Positions 1-6,371 of a stretch of DNA of 8,175 nt are shown one piece after another. Each line of letters opens with the position of its first letter. Position 1 is the stretch's first letter. The notes under the pieces are model-generated. The model was not told where the DNA came from. It worked only from the letters and a program-made list of their open reading frames with translations, and did no database searches. The DNA comes from an uncultured Flavobacteriaceae bacterium (GTDB lineage: Bacteria > Bacteroidota > Bacteroidia > Flavobacteriales > Flavobacteriaceae), in the NCBI GenBank assembly GCA_913044085.1, contig CAJWNW010000067.1, forward strand, positions 1 to 8,175, in the 5' to 3' direction. The position numbers were made by a program, and so were the translations under genes.

Positions 1-1
1 C

Positions 2-406
2 AAAACTTTAGAAATATCTGCAGGCATAGAATTTACATTTTTAGATTTTAATTTACATAGTGGAGATTTCATTTTTACCCCATATATTTATACGGGTGTA
101 AGTATGCTAAACCACCGCAATTTTTATTATGTTAACAATACATTATATTCGGGTAAAACAAACAGTAATGCCTTTGGAATTCCCGTTGCTTTAGGCGCTA
201 AGTTTACGCTCACAGAGCATTTAATTTTTGGTATGGAAATTGCCGCGCGCTACACTTTTTCTGACGAAATTGACGGAAGTGTACCAGATTCTGAAGAACA
301 GAACCATTTAAAATTCGGGAATATTAACAACACCGATTGGTACGTTTTTAGCGGATTTACACTAACTTACACTTTCGGAAGAAATCCTTGTTTTTGCAGC
401 TATTGA
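2..406 (+). CDS. DUF6089-like outer-membrane beta-barrel protein, 3' fragment
   Basis: The frame is open from the window edge (first full codon at position 2) to TGA at 404-406, so this is the last 134 residues of a longer protein and the true start lies outside. The ATG at 104 is internal: in-frame coding continues upstream of it with the same beta-strand character. The visible part alternates aromatic and polar residues (IYTGVSML, GIPVALGAKF, GMEIAARYTF, FSGFTLTYTFGRNPCFCSY), as in the closing strands of a small outer-membrane barrel. In flavobacteria the gene immediately before uppS is usually a DUF6089-family barrel protein, and the GIPVALG and YTFGR segments fit it. Family assignment is inference from motif style plus position; no specific function is known. 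The end is unusual in carrying two Cys (PCFC). The stop lies 1 nt before the uppS ATG, so the two are probably translationally coupled. Confidence 0.72.
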   Translation, partial: KTLEISAGIEFTFLDFNLHSGDFIFTPYIYTGVSMLNHRNFYYVNNTLYSGKTNSNAFGIPVALGAKFTLTEHLIFGMEIAARYTFSDEIDGSVPDSEEQNHLKFGNINNTDWYVFSGFTLTYTFGRNPCFCSY

Positions 407-407
407 A

Positions 408-1148
408 ATGAATTTAGAATCTCGCATAAAACTTCAACCCTATCCAAAACACATCGCTATTATTATGGATGGTAATGGCCGTTGGGCAAAAAAACGTGGC
501 AAAATTCGTATTTTTGGCCACGAAAAAGGAACAAAAGCCGTCCGTAAAATTGTTGAAACCTGTGTAAGGCTTGGCATCAATCATCTCACTTTATATGCAT
601 TTTCAACAGAAAACTGGAATCGCCCGAAGCTTGAGGTTAAAACGCTAATGCGCCTTTTAATTTCATCATTGAAAAATGAAATTGAAACCCTTCAGAAAAA
701 CAATATTAAACTAAATGCCTTGGGTAATTTAGCTTCAATGCCTTTGAAAGTATCTAACGAATTAAGACATGTTGTCGAGGCTACCAAATCTAATTCTAAA
801 ATGACGCTTAATTTAGCTTTAAGCTATGGGTCGAGAGATGAATTAATAAATTGTATGAAAAAAATTGGAGAGAAAATTAAAAAAAATATAATTTCTATTG
901 AAAAAATTGATGAAACGGTTATAAATGAGCATCTTTACAGCCGAAATTTGCCAGATGTTGATTTATTGATTCGAACAAGTGGTGAACAGCGAATAAGTAA
1001 TTTTCTTTTATGGCAAATTGCTTACGCTGAACTGTATTTTACAAATGTTTTTTGGCCAGATTTTACAGACCAACATTTGTACGAAGCAATCGAAAATTAC
1101 CAAAAAAGAGAACGAAGATTTGGAAAAACAAGTGAACAACTTAATTAA
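408..1148 (+). CDS. uppS: Isoprenyl transferase (undecaprenyl diphosphate synthase, UppS)
   Basis: This cytosolic, membrane-associated cis-prenyltransferase condenses isopentenyl diphosphates onto farnesyl diphosphate to make undecaprenyl diphosphate, the lipid carrier for peptidoglycan and surface glycans. At 246 aa it has the family's usual length. The signature IMDGNGRWAKKRG is at 19-31, with D21 matching the catalytic Mg-binding Asp (E. coli D26). GHEKG at 37-41 contains the conserved His, and TLYAFSTENWNRP is at 61-73. The C-terminal diphosphate-binding set is intact in RTSGEQRISNFLLWQ and AELYF: R189, R195, S197 and E208, each five less than the E. coli numbering I recall. One deviation is LGN at 105-107, where many homologues have IGD. 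The ATG at 408 follows the preceding TGA by 1 nt with no clear Shine-Dalgarno, suggesting coupled translation. The 3' end overlaps the bamA start. A cluster of A runs around 860-910 does not break the frame. Confidence 0.97.
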   Translation: MNLESRIKLQPYPKHIAIIMDGNGRWAKKRGKIRIFGHEKGTKAVRKIVETCVRLGINHLTLYAFSTENWNRPKLEVKTLMRLLISSLKNEIETLQKNNIKLNALGNLASMPLKVSNELRHVVEATKSNSKMTLNLALSYGSRDELINCMKKIGEKIKKNIISIEKIDETVINEHLYSRNLPDVDLLIRTSGEQRISNFLLWQIAYAELYFTNVFWPDFTDQHLYEAIENYQKRERRFGKTSEQLN

Positions 1149-3741
1149 AAACAGCCTCCGCCTTATCATCAATACAGCCTGCTTTTTACTACTAAGCAGC
1201 ACATTGTATGGGCAAATTTTAGATGACTCCAAACGAAATGATTATAAATTAACAGATATTTCGATTGAAGGGCAAACGGTATACAGTGCGGAAACAATCA
1301 TCACATATTCTGGCTTAAAAAAAGGAGACGTTGTAACTATCCCTGGTGGTGTTAAGATTAGCAATGCTATAAAAAAATTGTGGGATTCTAATTTATTTAA
1401 CAATATTGACGTCTTTATTTCTAAAATTCAAGGGTCTAAAATCTCTCTTCAAATTAGGTTAGACGATTTGCCAGAACTTAAAGAGGTTAAAATTATAGGA
1501 GTTAAGAAAGGTAAAATTAGTGGGATTATTGAAGAAAATAAACTCAATCCTGGTGTGAAAGTTACTGAAAACTTAATCACTACAACCAAAAACTATCTTG
1601 AGAGTAAATATAGAAAAGATGGATTTTTAAAAGCAAAAACAATCATCACCACAACAGCGGTCATTGATTCTGTAAAAAAATCACGGGTCAACATGACCAT
1701 TCGCATAGACCGCGGAGAAAAGGTTAAAATAAATAAGATTGAATTTCAAGGCAATGACAAAATCAGTAGTAGACGGTTGCTAAAATCCATGAAAAAAACT
1801 AAAAAGAAAAACTTAATACGTTTTACCAAACGCTCCAAATATATTGAGGCTGACTATAAAGAAGACCTCGCCAGTGTAATAGATAAATTAAAAGAAAAAG
1901 GGTACCGCGATGCGCGAATTATCTCAGATTCCCTAAACATAGATAAAAATGGGGATATCAGCCTTAAAATTAATGTAGAAGAAGGGGAAAAATATACCTA
2001 TGGGACAATCAATTTTTTAGGAAATACGATTTACTCAGACCAACAATTAAATCAATTGCTTAAAATTAAGAAGGGAGATACTTACAATGGTGTCGAGCTT
2101 GAAAAGCGAATTGCAGACAACTCTGACCCAGATGCTTTTGATCTCACAAATTTATACCAAAACAACGGTTACTTGTTTTCTACTATTACACCCGTTGAGA
2201 TAAGTGCAGATGGCAATGTTATTGATATGGAGATTCGCGTTACTGAAGGCAAGCCTGCCTATTTCAATAATGTTTCGGTTAAGGGTAATGCGGCAACTAA
2301 CGACCATGTTGTTTACAGAGAATTAAGAACGCGCCCCGGACAGCTTTACAGTAAAAGTAATGTTGTTAGGACCATCAGAGAGCTTGGACAGCTTGGCTAT
2401 TTTGATGCTCAAGAAATTTCTCCAGATTTAAAAAATGTAAATCCCAACGATGGAACCTTGGACGTTGAATACACCGTCGTCGAAAAAGGTACGGGACAAT
2501 TTCAATTGCAAGGTGGTTACGGTGGCGGAGGCTTCATTGGAACGGTTGGGGCTTCTTTTGTTAATTTTTCAATCAAGAACTTTTTTAATAAGGAGGCATG
2601 GAGGCCAGTACCAAGAGGTGATGGGCAAAGTTTATCTCTAAGACTTCAAACCAGTCGCTTCTTTTCTAGTTACAGTCTTTCTTTTTCTGAGCCCTGGTTG
2701 GGCGGTGAGAAACCTGTACAATTTTCTACTTCTATTTCCCAGACCAAACAATTTTTATATAACAGAGTAACTCGGTCTGCAGATAAAGATCGAAGTTTTA
2801 ATATTACAGGAATCACAATTGGAATTGCGAAAAAATTAAATATACCGGATGATTATTTTGTGCTTTCACAAAGTTTTCAATTTCAATATTATGATTTAAA
2901 CAATTACAACACCGGGCTTTTCTCTTTTGGAAATGGAAGCTCAACTAATCTGGCTTATACCATTGGATTGAGTAGGAATAACACCTTTAATGACCCTATT
3001 TATCCTGTTGGCGGTTCAAACTTTAGCATTTCTGCAAAGGCGACATTTCCTTACTCCGCCGTCAATGGTGTGGATTATACCGCGCTAAAGGAGGAGCGTG
3101 AACAAAAGTCCCAACGAATTCAAGAGCTCAGTACAAGTACAGATGACAATGATATTATTGAAAGAAACGAAGCGAACGAAAGAATCGTTGAAATTGACCA
3201 AGAGCGTTACAATTGGCTGGAATTTTACAAAATTAAATTTTCTGGTGACTGGTATGCAAAAATTAAAGGGAACTTGGTGCTAAGACCTAGATTCGAATTT
3301 GGGTTTTTAGGCGCTTACAATAACGATCGTGGCGTTATCCCATTTGAGCGGTTCTTTGTGGGGGGTGACGGCATGCAACAATTCAGTCGTCTAGATGGAC
3401 GTGAGGCCATTCCACTGCGTGGATACCCCAACCAATCTCTTTCAGATAACGATGGGGGAAGTATTTACAATAAATTTTCATTGGAGTTGAGACATCCTAT
3501 AACACTCAAAGGACAAACTAAAATCTTTGCTATGGCTTTCTTGGAGGGAGGATCCTCCTACAATGACTTTAAAGAGTTTAATCCATTTTCGATTAAAAGG
3601 TCTGCTGGTATAGGGATTCGATTATTTATGCCTGCGTTTGGGCTTTTGGGAATAGACTTTGGACATGGATTTGATCCAATTCCAGGTCAAGTCGGTAAAA
3701 GTGGATGGCAAACGCACTTTGTTTTAGGGAATCAATTTTAA
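1132..3741 (+). CDS. bamA: Outer membrane protein assembly factor BamA
   Basis: BamA is the Omp85-family insertase that folds beta-barrel proteins into the outer membrane. From GTG 1132 it has 869 aa: a signal peptide at about 1-28 (hydrophobic core LIINTACFLLLSS, end LYGQ), five POTRA domains at about 40-110, 115-195, 198-287, 288-375 and 377-453, then a 16-strand-type barrel to the end. The L6 motif appears as PLRGYP with R763, and the last residue is Phe, as in the outer-membrane targeting signal. POTRA hallmarks include KIEFQGN, INFLGN and VSVKGN, and LGYFD near 421-425. A charged insert at about 650-700 sits inside the barrel region. Start choice: the in-frame ATG at 1018 would overlap uppS by 131 nt and bury the signal peptide behind 38 residues. 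GTG 1132 (weak GGA at 1122-1124) or TTG 1120 puts the signal peptide at the N terminus. The gene overlaps uppS by 17 nt. Identity is very secure, the exact start less so. Confidence 0.95.
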   Translation: MNNLIKNSLRLIINTACFLLLSSTLYGQILDDSKRNDYKLTDISIEGQTVYSAETIITYSGLKKGDVVTIPGGVKISNAIKKLWDSNLFNNIDVFISKIQGSKISLQIRLDDLPELKEVKIIGVKKGKISGIIEENKLNPGVKVTENLITTTKNYLESKYRKDGFLKAKTIITTTAVIDSVKKSRVNMTIRIDRGEKVKINKIEFQGNDKISSRRLLKSMKKTKKKNLIRFTKRSKYIEADYKEDLASVIDKLKEKGYRDARIISDSLNIDKNGDISLKINVEEGEKYTYGTINFLGNTIYSDQQLNQLLKIKKGDTYNGVELEKRIADNSDPDAFDLTNLYQNNGYLFSTITPVEISADGNVIDMEIRVTEGKPAYFNNVSVKGNAATNDHVVYRELRTRPGQLYSKSNVVRTIRELGQLGYFDAQEISPDLKNVNPNDGTLDVEYTVVEKGTGQFQLQGGYGGGGFIGTVGASFVNFSIKNFFNKEAWRPVPRGDGQSLSLRLQTSRFFSSYSLSFSEPWLGGEKPVQFSTSISQTKQFLYNRVTRSADKDRSFNITGITIGIAKKLNIPDDYFVLSQSFQFQYYDLNNYNTGLFSFGNGSSTNLAYTIGLSRNNTFNDPIYPVGGSNFSISAKATFPYSAVNGVDYTALKEEREQKSQRIQELSTSTDDNDIIERNEANERIVEIDQERYNWLEFYKIKFSGDWYAKIKGNLVLRPRFEFGFLGAYNNDRGVIPFERFFVGGDGMQQFSRLDGREAIPLRGYPNQSLSDNDGGSIYNKFSLELRHPITLKGQTKIFAMAFLEGGSSYNDFKEFNPFSIKRSAGIGIRLFMPAFGLLGIDFGHGFDPIPGQVGKSGWQTHFVLGNQF

Positions 3742-3842
3742 TTTTTTAATTCAAAATTAACTTAAGTAATGAATTTATACGATTTTAAAATTTATTTCGT
3801 TATTTTGAAAAATTATTTTTTTTAAATTTATTAAATCTGAAA

Positions 3843-4991
3843 ATGAATCTTATATTAACAGACATACAAAAGTACTACAAAGCCACGCTTACTGGAATTT
3901 TTGTTATGCTCTTTTTTATTTCCATTTGTCATGGACAACGTGGAGTTAGAATCGGATACATTGACACGAAATACATTTTAGAAAATGTAGATGACTACCA
4001 AGCCGCTCAAGCCCAATTGGAGGCCAAAGTACAGCAATGGAAAACACAAGTAGATCAGCAGTTAGCAAAATTGGAAACACAAAAAAAACAGTTAGACAAC
4101 GAACGCGTATTGCTGACCGATGAACTCATCAAAGAACGTGAAGAAGAACTTCAAATCATTGAAAGTGAAATTTTAGATTATCAACAAAAAAGATTTGGTC
4201 CAAACGGGGATTTAATGATTCAGAGGAAACAACTCGCCCAACCCGTACAAGACCAAATATTTACGGTCGTTCAAGAAATCGCGGCTGACAAAAAATATGA
4301 TTTTATTTTCGACAAATCCGCAGATGTTGTTATGCTTTACTCCGCTGATCGTTATGATATTTCTGAACAAATTTTACGAACCATCAATAGAACCTCTAAG
4401 CGCGAACAACTAAAAAACAAAAAAGAGCGAAAGGTTGCTGAAGAGGAAGGGTCCATCGTAGAAGTCGATAACGATCGCGATGAACGTCAAAAATTAATTG
4501 ATGCCCGTAATGCAACACGTTCTGAAGCACTCGCCAAACGCAAAGCCGATTTAGAGGCCAAAAGAGCTGCTAGAAAGAAAGAGGTTGAAAATAAAAAAAG
4601 ACTAGTAAAAGAAGCACGAGAGAAAGCAAGAGCAGAAAAAACAAAAAAATCTTCTCCTACTAAAGTCCGCAAAGAAAGTACCCCTGAGGCGCTAGACACA
4701 AAAGAGCAAAAGACAACTTTAAGCAACAGAGATGCTAGAAAAAAAGAACTGGAAGCAAAAAAATTGAAAATAGAAGCGGAAAGAGAAAAAGCCCGTTTGA
4801 GAAAAACTACTGAATCTCTACCAAAAGAAGATGAAGAAACGTCAAAGAAAGAAAAAACAAAGCCTATTAGTGATAGAGAAGCACGGAAAAAGGCATTGGA
4901 AGAAAAGAAAAAACGTATTTTAGCCGAGCGAAAAGAAAAATTAGAAGCGTTAAAACGTAAACGCGATAGTATTAAAAACAACAGAAAATAA
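3843..4991 (+). CDS. OmpH/Skp-family periplasmic chaperone with long charged C-terminal repeat tail
   Basis: OmpH/Skp proteins are periplasmic chaperones that keep unfolded outer-membrane proteins soluble on the way to BamA. This 382-aa protein has a signal peptide (hydrophobic TGIFVMLFFISI, about 17-28, likely cleaved near HGQ 30-32), then the OmpH domain at about 34-183. That domain opens with VRIGYIDTKYILENV, continues as a long coiled coil (about 52-118), and closes with the strand region around KYDFIFDKSADVVMLYS. Residues from about 186 to the end form an extra tail very rich in Lys, Glu, Arg and Ala, containing three ungapped 25-residue repeats at 241-265, 296-320 and 345-369 that share R-x-ARKK. 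Canonical Skp is about 160 aa, so the tail doubles its size. I chose the ATG at 3843; an in-frame ATG at 3906 would leave too short a signal peptide. The gene lies 101 nt after bamA and 20 nt before a second ompH. The tail's role is unknown; binding to anionic surfaces or peptidoglycan is only a guess. Confidence 0.88.
   Translation: MNLILTDIQKYYKATLTGIFVMLFFISICHGQRGVRIGYIDTKYILENVDDYQAAQAQLEAKVQQWKTQVDQQLAKLETQKKQLDNERVLLTDELIKEREEELQIIESEILDYQQKRFGPNGDLMIQRKQLAQPVQDQIFTVVQEIAADKKYDFIFDKSADVVMLYSADRYDISEQILRTINRTSKREQLKNKKERKVAEEEGSIVEVDNDRDERQKLIDARNATRSEALAKRKADLEAKRAARKKEVENKKRLVKEAREKARAEKTKKSSPTKVRKESTPEALDTKEQKTTLSNRDARKKELEAKKLKIEAEREKARLRKTTESLPKEDEETSKKEKTKPISDREARKKALEEKKKRILAERKEKLEALKRKRDSIKNNRK
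4563..4949 (+). repeat. Three imperfect 25-residue charged repeats in the OmpH tail
   Basis: Within the first OmpH gene, residues 241-265 (4563-4637), 296-320 (4728-4802) and 345-369 (4875-4949) align without gaps. Each begins R-A/D/E-ARKK, continues with E/A-V/L-E-N/A/E-KK, and ends in an A/E-E-R-E/K-K segment. The spacing is 55 and then 49 residues. The two linkers are Ser/Thr/Pro-rich, both begin with KT, and end TTLSN and KPISD. A weaker fourth relative may start at residue 212 (RDERQKLIDAR). The DNA copies have diverged, so this is an old protein-level duplication rather than a recent DNA repeat. Confidence 0.75.
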
Positions 4992-5011
4992 CTTTTAATT
5001 ACAATTATAAA

Positions 5012-5518
5012 ATGAAAAATTTAAGAACCGTATTCGCAGCAACACTTTTTATTGTCGGTAGCTTTTATGCACAGGCACAATCAAAGGTTGCCCATATCAA
5101 TACCCAAGAACTGGTTGAATCTATGCCAGAGATGATGAATGCTAAGTCTGAACTTGAAAAATTAGCTAAGACTTATGAAACTGACATTCAATCGATGGCA
5201 ACTGAACTTCAAAATAAAATAAAACAATACGATGCCGAGTCTTCTACCAAAACGGATGAAGAAAACGGAAAGCGGTTGCAAGAAGTTCAAAGTATGGAAC
5301 AAAGCATTCGACAATACCAAGGGCAAGCACAGCAAGATTTACAGAAAAAAGAAATTGAGCTTTTAAAGCCTATCACAGAAAAAGCAAAAGCTGCAATTTT
5401 AAAAGTAGGGAACAATCAAGGGTTTAATTACGTCTTAGATTCGTCTCAAGGACAAGGCGTAATCATGGCAAATGGAAAAGATCTTCTGGTAGATGTGAAA
5501 GCTGAATTAGGTTTTTAG
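5012..5518 (+). CDS. OmpH/Skp-family periplasmic chaperone
   Basis: This is a canonical-length Skp/OmpH protein of 168 aa. A clear signal peptide (MKNLRTVFAATLFIVGSFYAQAQ, cleavage near residue 21-23) is followed by the opening strand SKVAHINTQELVESMPEM and a long alpha-helical, coiled-coil-prone hairpin (about 42-120, rich in Gln, Glu and Lys). It closes with the C-terminal strands GFNYVLDSSQGQGVIMANG and DLLVDVKAELGF. It would trimerise in the periplasm and hold unfolded outer-membrane proteins for BamA, which is encoded two genes upstream. It starts 20 nt after the longer OmpH gene, so the two are probably cotranscribed. No strong Shine-Dalgarno is seen; the upstream bases are A/T-rich, as is common in this phylum. 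The hairpin terminator at 5544-5578 ends the unit. The pairing of a long and a short OmpH suggests related but not identical roles. Confidence 0.93.
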   Translation: MKNLRTVFAATLFIVGSFYAQAQSKVAHINTQELVESMPEMMNAKSELEKLAKTYETDIQSMATELQNKIKQYDAESSTKTDEENGKRLQEVQSMEQSIRQYQGQAQQDLQKKEIELLKPITEKAKAAILKVGNNQGFNYVLDSSQGQGVIMANGKDLLVDVKAELGF

Positions 5519-5543
5519 TCTCAACCAAATAAATTATTTTTAC

Positions 5544-5578
5544 AAAAGCTACTCCATATGAGTAGCTTTTATATTTTT
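5544..5578 (+). terminator. Intrinsic terminator after the OmpH pair
   Basis: AAAAGCTACTC (5544-5554) pairs perfectly with GAGTAGCTTTT (5560-5570), giving an 11-bp stem with a 5-nt CATAT loop. A T-rich run (ATATTTTT, 5571-5578) follows. It sits 26 nt after the ompH stop and ends just before murI, so it should end the uppS-bamA-ompH transcript. The A4/T4 at the stem base could also work weakly on the opposite strand. Confidence 0.85.
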
Positions 5579-5579
5579 G
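5572..5579 (+). promoter_or_regulatory. Candidate Bacteroidota -7 promoter element for murI
   Basis: TATTTTTG at 5572-5579 matches the Bacteroidota primary-sigma -7 consensus TAnnTTTG. I see no matching -33 TTTG at the usual 19-21 nt spacing. If used, transcription would start about 5-7 nt downstream, practically at the murI ATG (5587), giving a leaderless or near-leaderless mRNA. The motif is low-complexity and overlaps the T-rich terminator tail, so a chance match is quite possible. Confidence 0.3.
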
Positions 5580-5586
5580 TATAAAT

Positions 5587-6366
5587 ATGAGTTCAAATCC
5601 TATTGGTATTTTCGATTCTGGTGCTGGAGGTCTTTCTATTTGGAAAGAAATCAATGCATTAACACCATATGAATCAACCATTTACATTTCAGATGCCAAA
5701 TATGCACCATACGGATTTAAAGGCGCTGATGTCATTTTAAAAAGGTCTATTGTTAACACAGAAACTCTATTAGGTAAAGGCGCTAAAATTATTGTCGTTG
5801 CCTGCAATACAGCTACCACTAATGCGATCTCATATCTAAGGAAGAATTATAAAATTCCTTTTATTGGGATAGAGCCTGCCATCAAACCTGCAGCACTGTC
5901 CTCGGCCACAGATTCGATCGGAATTTTAGCTACCAAAGGAACATTAAGCAGTGCTCTTTTTCATGAAACTTCTAAACGGTACAGTCGGGATAAAACGGTG
6001 ATAGAACAGGAAGGCAAGGGAATTGTAGAGCTCATTGAATCAGGGCAGTTACATTCTAATGAAATGAAAAAATTACTTGAGAAATATTTAACCCCAATGT
6101 TAAACAACAATATCGATTGTTTGGTTTTAGGTTGTACACATTACCACTTTTTAACGCCTATTTTAAAGCAATTACTTCCGAAAAATGTAACTGTCATTGA
6201 TTCTAGTAAAGCAATAGCGCGGCAAACAAAAATAGTTCTTGAGAAATCCAAACTCCTGAACAAAAACGAAATCAAGGCGGAACATATGTTTTACACAAAT
6301 GGATCTAGAAAAGTAATGGCCAACCTTATGGGTTGGCATCGGTCTATGATTCAAAAACTTTACTAG
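5587..6366 (+). CDS. murI: Glutamate racemase
   Basis: MurI is a cytosolic, cofactor-independent racemase that converts L-glutamate to D-glutamate, the second residue of the peptidoglycan stem peptide. At 259 aa it has the normal length. Both catalytic cysteines are present: C73 in VVACNTATTNA and C183 in LGCTHYHFL, the second followed by H185. The N-terminal substrate-binding signature reads PIGIFDSGAGGLSIWKEI with D10 and S11, and the DAKYAPYGFKG segment (36-46) matches the conserved PYG loop. IGIEPAIKPA at 93-102 and IGILATKGT at 111-119 are also family motifs. The ATG at 5587 directly precedes the conserved N terminus, and no Shine-Dalgarno is visible. It sits 68 nt after the second ompH, across a terminator, so it either has its own promoter or depends on readthrough. 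It ends 5 nt before the stop of the convergent PorP/SprF-like gene. Confidence 0.97.
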   Translation: MSSNPIGIFDSGAGGLSIWKEINALTPYESTIYISDAKYAPYGFKGADVILKRSIVNTETLLGKGAKIIVVACNTATTNAISYLRKNYKIPFIGIEPAIKPAALSSATDSIGILATKGTLSSALFHETSKRYSRDKTVIEQEGKGIVELIESGQLHSNEMKKLLEKYLTPMLNNNIDCLVLGCTHYHFLTPILKQLLPKNVTVIDSSKAIARQTKIVLEKSKLLNKNEIKAEHMFYTNGSRKVMANLMGWHRSMIQKLY

Positions 6367-6371
6367 CTGTT

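Noticed and set aside
1008..1232. 74-aa minus-strand frame across the uppS/bamA junction
   Set aside because: It is antisense to two well-supported genes, with no recognisable domain or start context.
3738..3760. 8-bp inverted repeat TTAATTTT / AAAATTAA just after bamA
   Set aside because: The stem is entirely A/T and is not followed by a T-tract, so it would be a very weak terminator. It is expected by chance in such AT-rich sequence.
3800..3807. TTATTTTG as a possible -7 promoter element before the first ompH
   Set aside because: It deviates from TAnnTTTG at the second position and has no -33 TTTG at a suitable distance. The whole gap is A/T-rich, so it is not distinguishable from background.
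4487..4981. 164-aa open frame on the minus strand, rich in Phe and Ser
   Set aside because: It is the complement of the Lys/Glu/Arg-rich OmpH tail; AAA/GAA codons read backwards give TTT/TTC. The composition is an artefact and there is no signal of its own.
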